DNA from: WLMZ01 sp037140375
Lineage (GTDB): Bacteria > Actinomycetota > Acidimicrobiia > Acidimicrobiales > Ilumatobacteraceae
Length of the DNA: 5,437 nt
Assembly (NCBI GenBank): GCA_037140375.1
Contig: JBAXER010000122.1
Location: forward strand, 1-5,437
Direction of reading: 5' to 3'
Within the stretch, counting starts at the first letter, position 1; each line of letters opens with the position of its first letter. Below are positions 1 to 5,437 of this stretch, in pieces. The position numbers and the translations under genes were made by a program. The notes below the pieces were generated by a model. It saw only the letters and a program-made list of their open reading frames with translations, did no database searches and was not told the origin of the DNA.

Positions 1-14
1 GTCAGTGCGCCGCC

Positions 15-33
15 GCGACAAGCGACAAGCGAC
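15..33. repeat. short 7-bp tandem repeat (GCGACAA, about 2.7 copies)
   Basis: GCGACAA occurs at 15-21 and 22-28 and is followed by a partial GCGAC at 29-33. It lies just past the stop of ectC (in its direction of transcription), in the only 40 bases left of that gene. It could be spacer or part of a gene cut by the window edge. No hairpin or terminator is apparent. The repeat is seen directly; no function is claimed. Confidence 0.5.
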
Positions 34-40
34 CCGCGAA

Positions 41-436
41 CTATTGACCGTCGGCTTCGAGGTCGAAGCTTCCTTCGTCGGTATGGGTTTCGGCGCCAGC
101 GAGCGCGGGGGAGAAGACGCACACCAACCACAAATCGCCGGCGATGGCGCGCACGATATGAAGATCGTGCTTGTCGAGCGCATAGATAGTGCCCGGCCGC
201 AGGGGATAGGTGATGCCCGTGGCCACATCGGTGACCTCGCCTTCGCCAGCCATGCAGTAGTTCACCTCAACGTGATTGAGGTACTGCATGGTGAGTTCGG
301 CGCCCTCGCTCACACGTGTCTCGTGCATCGAAAACCCGACGCCATGCTGTTTGACAATCATCCGTTTACTGTCCCAGCCGGGGCCGAAAACGTGACGGGG
401 TGAGTTGGCGATCTCTTCGGATGTAACGACGATCAT
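41..436 (-). CDS. ectC: EctC, L-ectoine synthase
   Basis: 131-residue cytoplasmic cupin enzyme that closes N-gamma-acetyl-L-2,4-diaminobutyrate with loss of water to give ectoine, a compatible solute against osmotic stress. The length matches the family (about 130). Visible family features are the N-terminal MIVV, a WDSKRM segment at 21-26, the HVEVNYCMAGEGEV core at 55-68, GTIYALDKHD at 82-91 and the C-terminal CVFSPALAG stretch at 106-114. Glu57, Tyr85 and His93 fall where the metal ligands of characterised EctC enzymes lie. The ATG at 434-436 is chosen because family similarity begins exactly there; the frame stays open further upstream, but that extension has no family resemblance and overlaps arsC. 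GGAG lies 2 bases before the ATG, very close for a ribosome site. The stop is TAG. ectA and ectB are not upstream: the neighbour there is the divergent arsC-like gene. They could only be left of the window or elsewhere. Confidence 0.95.
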   Translation of the reverse strand: MIVVTSEEIANSPRHVFGPGWDSKRMIVKQHGVGFSMHETRVSEGAELTMQYLNHVEVNYCMAGEGEVTDVATGITYPLRPGTIYALDKHDLHIVRAIAGDLWLVCVFSPALAGAETHTDEGSFDLEADGQ

Positions 437-442
437 GTCTCC

Positions 443-448
443 AAAGTA
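443..448 (-). promoter_or_regulatory. candidate -10 hexamer of ectC (TACTTT)
   Basis: On the minus strand TACTTT fits the actinobacterial TANNNT -10 pattern and ends 6 bases before the ectC ATG, so transcription would begin at or next to the start codon. No convincing -35 is visible. The nearby GGAG offers a competing, leadered reading. Confidence 0.35.
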
Positions 449-484
449 GTCGTGACGAAAGCGGCCGCTGAGCGACGCACGGCC

Positions 485-490
485 TAGCCT
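485..490 (+). promoter_or_regulatory. candidate -10 hexamer of the arsC-like gene (TAGCCT)
   Basis: TAGCCT fits TANNNT and ends 6 bases before the ATG at 497, consistent with a leaderless transcript. No Shine-Dalgarno sequence is present upstream of this ATG, which favours that reading. I see no good -35 at the usual spacing. Confidence 0.35.
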
Positions 491-496
491 TGCCGC

Positions 497-859
497 ATGG
501 CTCAGATCACCATCTATCACAACCCGAATTGAAACTCTTCGGTCAATGCCGTGAGCATTGCCAAAGACCTTGGCGTCGCCGCCGACATCGTGTTGTACAT
601 GAAGACTCCGCCCGATGCAGCGACGTTGGCTGACATCATCGCCAAGCTCGAAGACGCTCCGACAGCTCTCGTTCGTCGAGACGCCAACTTCGCCAAGCTG
701 GGCCTGAGTGACGCCGATGTGCAGACGCCTGCTCAGGTGATCGACACGTTGGTGAAGCACAAAGCATTGCTGCAACGGCCAGTGGTGGTCACGCCGACAA
801 CGGCGTTAGTCGGTAGGCCCAAGGATCGGGTCACCGAGGCATTGCGCCCCTACGCGTAA
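497..859 (+). CDS. ArsC-family (arsenate reductase-like) protein, predicted selenoprotein with Sec12 encoded by TGA
   Basis: Read through the TGA, this gives 120 residues of the ArsC/Spx thioredoxin-fold family. ArsC enzymes reduce arsenate to arsenite using an active-site Cys and an outside thiol donor. The start reads MAQITIYHNPN, then TGA, then NSSVNAV, matching E. coli ArsC (HNPACGTSRN) with TGA exactly at Cys12. His8, Arg60, Arg94 (in RPVVVTP) and Arg107 (in GRP) sit at the same residue numbers as the E. coli active-site residues. Arg16 of E. coli is Val here. Apart from residue 12 the protein has no cysteine. The 108 codons after TGA show no frameshift or decay, and the gene ends in TAA. 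A SECIS-like hairpin follows the TGA. The start is ATG 497, because motif alignment requires it. The GTG at 551 would also open the frame but discards the active site, so a standard gene caller would probably shorten the gene. Arsenate as the real substrate is uncertain; the alternative for the TGA is a nonsense mutation or base error. Confidence 0.82.
530..532 (+). other. in-frame TGA at the catalytic cysteine position, predicted selenocysteine codon
   Basis: Codon 12 of the arsC-like gene. It differs from TGC/TGT by one base and stands at the one position in this family where Cys-to-Sec exchange is chemically sensible. It is the only in-frame TGA in about 1,700 codons of genes here, which argues against general reassignment of TGA. 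Decoding would need SelA, SelB, SelD and tRNA-Sec, none of which is in the window. Confidence 0.75.
541..562 (+). promoter_or_regulatory. bacterial SECIS-like stem-loop
   Basis: Positions 544-549 (CAATGC) pair perfectly with 555-560 (GCATTG), closing a five-base loop CGTGA at 550-554. Below, 541-542 (GG) pair with 561-562 (CC) across a single bulged T at 543. The loop begins 17 bases after the TGA, inside the known bacterial SECIS range (about 16-37), with G as second loop base followed by T. The bulged U and the loop GU recall the E. coli fdhF element, where a bulged U and loop G-U contact SelB. Here bulge and loop GU are about two bases further apart. The element is also coding sequence (VNAVSIA). 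Confidence 0.72.
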
Positions 860-865
860 GTGGCG

Positions 866-2116
866 TTAGCCGTTCTTGGGTAGATCGCGATACGGCGTGG
901 TGCGGAAATCGCCTGGCTCTTTGGGCAAGCCCAAGCCGCGCTCGCTCACGATGTTGCGCTGCACCTGATCGGTGCCGCCGTAGATCGATGGTCCGGGCGA
1001 GAACACGGTGAGTTCTTGCACGATGCCGCCCGACAGCGAATCGGGGCCCCACAACATGCCTTGCGCACCGATGATCTGGTTGCCGATTTCGCGAGCACGA
1101 CGAAGCGTGTGCGTGGTGAGCAACTTGGCGAGGTTGCCCTCGACTTGGGTTGAGCGCTGGCCGCTGCGGGCGCGCATCATGTTGAACTTGTTCACCTCGG
1201 TGAGCGTGTGCAATTCGGCGAGTCCCTGACGAACCGTGGGGTCATCGATGCAGCCGGTGTGGCGGGCCAACCCGGTGAGCAGTTTCACGGTGCCGCCGCC
1301 GATGGAGTTCGCCGATGAACCGGCGCGATCGACAACGAACTCGCCAACGGTGCGCTTGAGGTGTCCGGCAAGTGAGCCGGGCAGGGCCACGCCGAGGCCA
1401 CCGCTGCTGCCGCTACCAAGGCTTGCCCGCTCGACCATCAACGTGGTGTTCGCAACGGCCCAGCCGTTGTTCAGCCCACCAATGATGTTGGCCACTGGCA
1501 CGCGGGCTTCGTCGATGAAGACCTCGTTGAACATCGCGCGGCCGGTCATCTCGCGCAGGGGGCGTACCTCGACACCGGGCTGGTGCATGTGGAACGCGAA
1601 GTAGGTGATGCCTTGATGCTTTGGCGCGTCGGGGTTCGTGCGTGCGAGCAGCATTCCCCAGTCGGCGTGCTGGCCGCCACTGGTCCAGACCTTTTGACCG
1701 GTGATGACGTATTCGTCGCCATCGAGTTCGGCCTTGCAGCCGAGGCCAGCAAGGTCGGAACCGGCGCCTGGCTCGCTGAACAACTGACACCAACCATCGG
1801 TGCCATCGAGGATGCGAGGAATGTAGGTGCCCTGCTGCTCGGGCGAGCCGTGCACGGCGATAGTGGGGGCGGCCAACATCAAGCCAAGCCCCATCGCTGC
1901 GCCGACCACGCCGCGAGCGCCCATGGCGTTGCTGACGGCGATCGAAAGGTCGCGGGTGTAGCCCTTGCCGCCCATTGATTCGGGCAACATCGGCGAGGCG
2001 TAACCGCTTGCGGCGAGACGAGTCCACCACTCGGCAACAGTGATCGTGGGATCCCATGCTGAGTCGAGCCATGTGTTGACATCGTCGCGAACTTGTTCTG
2101 CGGAAATTTGAGCCAT
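866..2116 (-). CDS. acyl-CoA dehydrogenase family protein (FadE-like)
   Basis: 416-residue FAD-dependent enzyme expected to introduce the alpha-beta double bond into an acyl-CoA (fatty acid, sterol side chain or similar) and pass electrons to an electron-transfer flavoprotein. Evidence: helical N-terminal domain with LPESMGGKG (44-52); the family signature LFSEPGAGSDL (112-122); the beta-domain with YVITGQKVWTSGG (136-148); the C-terminal helical domain ending YGGTDQVQRNIVSERGLGLP (379-398). Medium-chain enzymes carry the catalytic Glu in the YEGT motif; here it is YGGT. Glu229 (VER, 228-230) aligns with the helix-G Glu used by isovaleryl-CoA dehydrogenase and some mycobacterial FadE proteins, so it is the likely base. 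The substrate cannot be named. The ATG at 2114-2116 lacks a Shine-Dalgarno but has a well-placed promoter for a leaderless message. The stop is TAA; convergent with arsC across 6 bases. FadE relatives of this kind often form two-subunit complexes; no partner gene is adjacent here. Confidence 0.9.
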   Translation of the reverse strand: MAQISAEQVRDDVNTWLDSAWDPTITVAEWWTRLAASGYASPMLPESMGGKGYTRDLSIAVSNAMGARGVVGAAMGLGLMLAAPTIAVHGSPEQQGTYIPRILDGTDGWCQLFSEPGAGSDLAGLGCKAELDGDEYVITGQKVWTSGGQHADWGMLLARTNPDAPKHQGITYFAFHMHQPGVEVRPLREMTGRAMFNEVFIDEARVPVANIIGGLNNGWAVANTTLMVERASLGSGSSGGLGVALPGSLAGHLKRTVGEFVVDRAGSSANSIGGGTVKLLTGLARHTGCIDDPTVRQGLAELHTLTEVNKFNMMRARSGQRSTQVEGNLAKLLTTHTLRRAREIGNQIIGAQGMLWGPDSLSGGIVQELTVFSPGPSIYGGTDQVQRNIVSERGLGLPKEPGDFRTTPYRDLPKNG

Positions 2117-2122
2117 GGGTGG

Positions 2123-2150
2123 ACGATAGGTGCCGCACCGACGTGAGCAA
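2123..2150 (-). promoter_or_regulatory. candidate promoter of the acyl-CoA dehydrogenase gene (TTGCTC - 16 bp - TATCGT)
   Basis: On the minus strand, TTGCTC (2145-2150) and TATCGT (2123-2128) are separated by 16 bases, and the -10 ends 6 bases before the ATG. Initiation would fall on or beside the A of the start codon. This is the best of the promoter candidates in the window. It lies in the divergent spacer 2117-2248. Confidence 0.42.
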
Positions 2151-2191
2151 GAACTGGCCGAGCCAACGCTGGGGGCTTCTGCTCAGACTGT

Positions 2192-2218
2192 TTGCTCAAC
2201 GAGGTCAACCGCTACTCT
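2192..2218 (+). promoter_or_regulatory. weak candidate promoter of the ABC exporter operon (TTGCTC - 15 bp - TACTCT)
   Basis: TTGCTC at 2192-2197 and TACTCT at 2213-2218 fit loose -35 and TANNNT -10 patterns, but the 15-base spacer is short. Initiation near 2225 would leave a leader of about 24 bases with the ribosome site at 2239-2243. No operator-like palindrome stands out in the spacer. Confidence 0.22.
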
Positions 2219-2238
2219 GGTTGCGTACGCAAGCAATT

Positions 2239-2243
2239 GGGGG
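2239..2243 (+). promoter_or_regulatory. ribosome binding site deciding the GTG start of the first ABC gene
   Basis: GGGGG followed by AA lies 5 bases before GTG 2249. It is a purine-rich, imperfect Shine-Dalgarno. It favours GTG 2249 over the further-upstream in-frame TTG codons at 2192 and 2237, which have no comparable site. GTG codons at 2258 and 2270 remain possible. Confidence 0.4.
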
Positions 2244-2248
2244 AACAC

Positions 2249-4060
2249 GTGGCGCAGGTGGTCGAAGAGGTGGGGGCGCAGCCTGCGGCCGAGCGCACAC
2301 CGTGGCGGCTCCTCACCTCATTGCTCGGCCAGCAAAAGCGTGGTCTCACGGCTGGCGTCGTTGTCGGTATCTGCTGGGCTGCGGCCAAGGTTTCCATCCC
2401 GCGCCTCATCCGTAACGCCATCGACCGCGGTATTCGCGGCAACGAATCGCTGTTGAAATGGGCGCTCATCATTGGCGCCGTTGGCGTGCTCGCAGGCATC
2501 TTCATTTCGTGGCGGCGATGGCTGGCGTTTCGTGAAAGTCGTCGCACCGAGACAGTGCTTCGAGAACGGTTGTTCAACCACATCATCCGACTCGACGTTC
2601 GGTATCACGATCACGCCCAGACGGGTCAGTTAATGAGCCGAGCCTCGAGCGATCTGCAACAACTGCAGGCGTTCGTGGTGATGATTCCGCTCACCATTAG
2701 CAACCTGTTCCAGGTTGCCGCGATTCTGATTTTGCTACTCACGAGCGACCCATTGCTGGCGCTTGTTGCGTTGGCGCCACTGCCGTTGGTCAACCTGATG
2801 GCGCGCCGATTCAGCAACAAGATTCATCCCGCGGTGATGGAGGTGCAGAACCGTCAAGCAGCGCTGGCCACGGTGGTCGAAGAATCCATCTCGGGAGTTC
2901 GCGTTGTCAAAGGCTTTGGTGCCGAAGGTGTGCAGGCGCGCAAGTTGCTCAGCGAAGCCGATCAGATCAGGGCCGTCTCGCTCGAGGCCGCCAAGATCCG
3001 CAGTCGTTTCCTGCCCGCAATCGATGTGTTGCCATCGCTTGGCCTGATTGGCGTATTGGCAATCGGCGGCCATCGGGTGCTCAACGGCGACATGACCATC
3101 GGCCAACTGGTCGAGTTCAACTCAAGCGTGATGCTGCTCATCTGGCCCATGCGCACCATCGGTATGACACTGGCCACCGGACAGCGTGCTGCGATAGCGC
3201 TGCAACGGGTGCAGCAGGTGCTCGCTACCGAGTCGGCTGTGGTGAGCCCGGCCCAACCTGTTGCGTTGCCGCAAGCCGGTCAGCTCGGCGCCCTCGAGCT
3301 TCGCAATGTGCGATTCGGTTACGACGCCGACAGGCCAGTGCTCGACGGCTTCGATGTGTCGATTCCAGCGGGATCGTCAGTTGCCGTCGTTGGCGCCACC
3401 GGTACGGGCAAGTCCACCATCACCCGCTTGCTGCTGCGTTTCTACGATGTGCAAGCCGGCAGCATCGAGCTCGATGGTTGCGACCTTCGCTCGATCGAGC
3501 TCAACGAACTACGTCACGCGGTTGGTGTTGTGTTCGAAGACACCCTGCTGTTCCACGACACCGTTGCCGCAAACATTGCCTTCTCCGATCCGCATGCCTC
3601 GATGGAACGCATCGTGAGCGCTGCTCGCCTGGCCGGTGCCGACGAGTTCATCGATCATCTGCCCGAGGGGTACGACACCATTTTGGGCGAGCGCGGCTTC
3701 TCGCTCAGCGGCGGCCAGCGTCAACGCATCGCTATCGCCCGCGCCGTGCTCGCCGACCCGCGCGTGCTCATCCTCGACGACGCCACGTCGGCCGTCGACC
3801 CATCGAAGGAACATGAGATTCGCGATGCAATGGCCACCGTGATGCGCAACCGAACCACCATCGTGATCGCTCATCGCCCGGGCACCATTGCGCTGGCCGA
3901 CAACGTGTTGTTGCTCGACGGCGGTTGCGTTGCCGCCCAAGGAACTCACGATCAACTCATTTCGAGCAACGCTCGTTATCGCGAGGTGCTGGCCTCGTAT
4001 GCCGAGGCCGAAGCCGAAGCCGATCTCGATCTCGACGCTGAACCAATCGGGGGCGAGTAG
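2249..4060 (+). CDS. ABC exporter half-transporter, degenerate-site subunit (MsbA/Sav1866-type)
   Basis: 603 residues from GTG 2249: one six-helix membrane domain fused to one ATPase domain, as in type IV ABC exporters of drugs, lipids or peptides. Hydrophobic segments lie near 33-52, 69-88, 143-165, 167-183, 262-276 and 285-305. The coupling region is EESISGVRVVKGFGAEG (211-227). ATPase motifs: A-loop Tyr358, Walker A GATGTGKST (382-390), signature LSGGQ (486-490), Walker B VLILDD (506-511), D-loop SAVD (514-517), H-loop His542. Two departures: the Q-loop has Glu430 (VVFEDTLLF) where Gln is usual, and Asp511 replaces the catalytic Glu after Walker B. In heterodimeric exporters this marks the subunit whose Walker motifs form the non-hydrolysing site. 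The tail (585-603) is acidic with EAEAEADLDLDAE, built from near-repeated codons. The next gene starts 2 bases past the TAG, so the two are almost certainly co-translated partners. The substrate is unknown. Confidence 0.93.
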   Translation: MAQVVEEVGAQPAAERTPWRLLTSLLGQQKRGLTAGVVVGICWAAAKVSIPRLIRNAIDRGIRGNESLLKWALIIGAVGVLAGIFISWRRWLAFRESRRTETVLRERLFNHIIRLDVRYHDHAQTGQLMSRASSDLQQLQAFVVMIPLTISNLFQVAAILILLLTSDPLLALVALAPLPLVNLMARRFSNKIHPAVMEVQNRQAALATVVEESISGVRVVKGFGAEGVQARKLLSEADQIRAVSLEAAKIRSRFLPAIDVLPSLGLIGVLAIGGHRVLNGDMTIGQLVEFNSSVMLLIWPMRTIGMTLATGQRAAIALQRVQQVLATESAVVSPAQPVALPQAGQLGALELRNVRFGYDADRPVLDGFDVSIPAGSSVAVVGATGTGKSTITRLLLRFYDVQAGSIELDGCDLRSIELNELRHAVGVVFEDTLLFHDTVAANIAFSDPHASMERIVSAARLAGADEFIDHLPEGYDTILGERGFSLSGGQRQRIAIARAVLADPRVLILDDATSAVDPSKEHEIRDAMATVMRNRTTIVIAHRPGTIALADNVLLLDGGCVAAQGTHDQLISSNARYREVLASYAEAEAEADLDLDAEPIGGE

Positions 4061-4062
4061 CC

Positions 4063-5437
4063 GTGTGGTCCATGAACGCAGTTTCCAAAGACGACATGCT
4101 CGACCGCGACACGGTCAAGAAAGTGATCCGCCGTTCGTGGGATCTGGCGTTGCCATATCGACGCACTACGAGAGCAGCGCTTGTGCTGGTCACGTTCTGG
4201 ACTGCCACAACGCTGGCCGGGCCAGTGATCGTGAAGTTCGGCATCGACGAAGGCCTCGTCAAGAAGAACGGGCACTCGCTCAACGTTGCCGTTGCGGCAT
4301 ATATCGCCACCACGATCGCGGCGTATTTCATCGCTCGATTGCAGTTCGTCTACATCAACCGCGCTGGCGAGGGCTTTCTTCGCGACCTTCGTGTGCGGGT
4401 CTTCGATCATCTGCAACGCCAAGGTCTGTCGTTCTTCGACCGTGAGAAAACCGGTGTGCTTGTTTCGCGCATGACCGCCGATATCGAATCGATGGGCGAG
4501 CTCATCCAGTGGGGCCTGTTGCAGTTTGTGTCGGCCGGCCTGATGGTATTGATGGCGCTGGTGTTGCTGTTCATTCTCAGCTGGGAACTCACGCTGCTGG
4601 CGATGGTGGTGTTCCCTATCATCGTGCTCGCCTCCATCCGTTTCCAGCGTGATTCGAATACCGCCTATTTGGCGGTGCGCGAGCGAATCGGTAACAACCT
4701 CAGCGCGCTGCAAGAGGGCATCAGCGGCGTTCGTGTCATCCAGGCATTCGCCCGTGAAGACGAACAATCGCGGCGCTTTCACGAAACGAACGAGGCGCTG
4801 TACACCAGCCATATGGACAGCATCAAGATCTCAATGTGGTACTTCGGTCTCGTTGAGTTCTGCGGCATTCTCGCCACTGCCTCGATGATTGGTGTTGGCG
4901 GATGGCTTGTGCATCGTGGCTCGGTCAGTGTGGGTGTTGTCACCGCGTTCGTGTTGCTTCTCGGCAGCTTGTTCGATCCGGTGCAGCAGTTGTCGCAGCT
5001 GTATAACACCGTGCAGTCTTCTGGCGCGGCGCTACAAAAGTTGTTTGGCATTCTCGACACGCACCCCGAGGTCAGCGAGATCGCCGATGCAGTTGAGTTA
5101 CCAACCGTTGGCGAGGTTGTGGTCAGCGATGTGAGTTTCGAATACGTGCCGTCGCGCCCCGTGCTCAACAACGTGACGATCACCGTTGGTATCGGCGAGC
5201 GGTTGGCCTTGGTGGGCCCAACGGGCGCCGGCAAGAGCACGCTCGCGAAGCTGATGTCGCGTCTCTACGACCCAAGCTCGGGCACCGTTTCGTTTGGCGG
5301 CATCGACCTGCGTTCGGCCACCTTGCGGTCGTTGCGTGAGCGGGTCGTTGTGGTGCCTCAAGAGGGCTTCTTGTTCAGCGGCACCATTCGCGACAACCTC
5401 AGCATTGCGCGGCCCTCGGCCACCGACGACGAGATCA
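4063..5437 (+). CDS. ABC exporter half-transporter, partner subunit (3' end beyond window)
   Basis: At least 458 residues, cut by the right edge inside the ATPase domain. The same architecture as its neighbour: membrane segments near 38-57, 74-92, 153-172, 174-192, 261-284 and 286-304. Coupling stretch: QEGISGVRVIQAFARED (217-233). The ATPase domain starts near 350, with A-loop Tyr361, Walker A GPTGAGKST (385-393) and a canonical Q-loop VVVPQEGFLF (429-438, Gln433). Signature, Walker B and H-loop lie beyond the window. I chose GTG 4063, directly after the previous stop, with GGGGG at 4049-4053 and GAG at 4055-4057 upstream. ATG 4072 (three residues shorter) and ATG 4096 are in the same frame and also possible. 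With the degenerate first half it should form a heterodimer: its Walker A/B with the neighbour's intact LSGGQ would make the hydrolysing site. This predicts a catalytic Glu after its Walker B and perhaps an altered signature. Substrate unknown. Confidence 0.92.
   Translation, partial: MWSMNAVSKDDMLDRDTVKKVIRRSWDLALPYRRTTRAALVLVTFWTATTLAGPVIVKFGIDEGLVKKNGHSLNVAVAAYIATTIAAYFIARLQFVYINRAGEGFLRDLRVRVFDHLQRQGLSFFDREKTGVLVSRMTADIESMGELIQWGLLQFVSAGLMVLMALVLLFILSWELTLLAMVVFPIIVLASIRFQRDSNTAYLAVRERIGNNLSALQEGISGVRVIQAFAREDEQSRRFHETNEALYTSHMDSIKISMWYFGLVEFCGILATASMIGVGGWLVHRGSVSVGVVTAFVLLLGSLFDPVQQLSQLYNTVQSSGAALQKLFGILDTHPEVSEIADAVELPTVGEVVVSDVSFEYVPSRPVLNNVTITVGIGERLALVGPTGAGKSTLAKLMSRLYDPSSGTVSFGGIDLRSATLRSLRERVVVVPQEGFLFSGTIRDNLSIARPSATDDEI

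Noticed and set aside
530..532. General reassignment of TGA to an amino acid (alternative genetic code)
   Set aside because: Only one in-frame TGA occurs in about 1,700 codons of five genes, all otherwise read by the standard code, and Trp is encoded by TGG. Site-specific recoding fits better.
437..775. N-terminal extension of ectC frame up to 775
   Set aside because: The frame is open on the minus strand but has no EctC resemblance and lies entirely over the spacer and the arsC-like gene on the other strand. Known EctC proteins start at the ATG at 436.
793..814. Stem-loop CCGAC...GTCGG near the arsC 3' end as a terminator
   Set aside because: It lies inside the coding region, the loop is about 10 bases and there is no T-run after it. 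No convincing terminator is seen between the convergent genes.
497..859. arsC-like gene as a simple pseudogene
   Set aside because: A single stop at the catalytic Cys codon, a full intact frame afterwards, conserved active-site Arg residues and a well-placed hairpin fit selenocysteine better, though a base error cannot be excluded from this sequence alone.
2192..2248. Longer start (TTG 2192) for the first ABC gene
   Set aside because: The extra 19 residues resemble no exporter N-terminus, TTG 2192 has no ribosome site, and the stretch holds the only promoter candidate. GTG 2249 has a purine-rich site at good spacing.
3976..4812. Long minus-strand open frame across the junction of the two ABC genes
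   Set aside because: It is antisense to two clearly recognisable ABC genes, and its His/Gln/Arg-rich translation is typical of a shadow frame in high-GC coding DNA.

Overview
The window (5,437 bases, fairly high G+C by eye) looks like chromosomal DNA of a high-GC actinobacterium. A saline or marine lineage such as the Acidimicrobiia is my best guess, but it is inference only: it rests on G+C, GTG starts, the style of the acyl-CoA dehydrogenase and ABC proteins, and an ectoine gene. The window is gene-dense, with five protein genes and no RNA genes, insertion sequences or CRISPR arrays that I can see.

Layout. Leftward at 41-436 is ectC, ectoine synthase, apparently cut off from ectA/ectB on its upstream side. 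Divergent from it across only 60 bases, at 497-859, is an ArsC-family (arsenate reductase-like, thioredoxin-fold) gene. Its catalytic cysteine codon is replaced by an in-frame TGA at 530-532. The frame is otherwise intact, and the TGA is followed at the usual distance by a stem-loop with the features of a bacterial SECIS element: a bulged U, a short stem, and GU in the apical loop. I read this as a selenocysteine-containing ArsC protein, and it is the main discovery here. Leftward at 866-2116, convergent with arsC across a 6-base gap, is an acyl-CoA dehydrogenase-family gene. A 132-base divergent spacer (2117-2248) follows. Then come two tandem rightward genes, 2249-4060 and 4063 to the right edge (incomplete), encoding the two halves of a heterodimeric ABC exporter.

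How the genes work together. The two ABC half-transporters form one operon and very probably one complex. The first half carries Asp in place of the catalytic Walker B Glu and Glu in place of the Q-loop Gln, so it should supply the degenerate ATP site. The second half has a canonical Q-loop. Nothing in the sequence ties the exporter to the other genes. ectC and the Sec-ArsC gene share a very short divergent promoter region, so linked expression is possible. Three genes (ectC, arsC, the dehydrogenase) have a TANNNT hexamer ending exactly 6 bases before the ATG, the arrangement expected for leaderless transcripts. None of the four visible stop codons is TGA (TAG, TAA, TAA, TAG).
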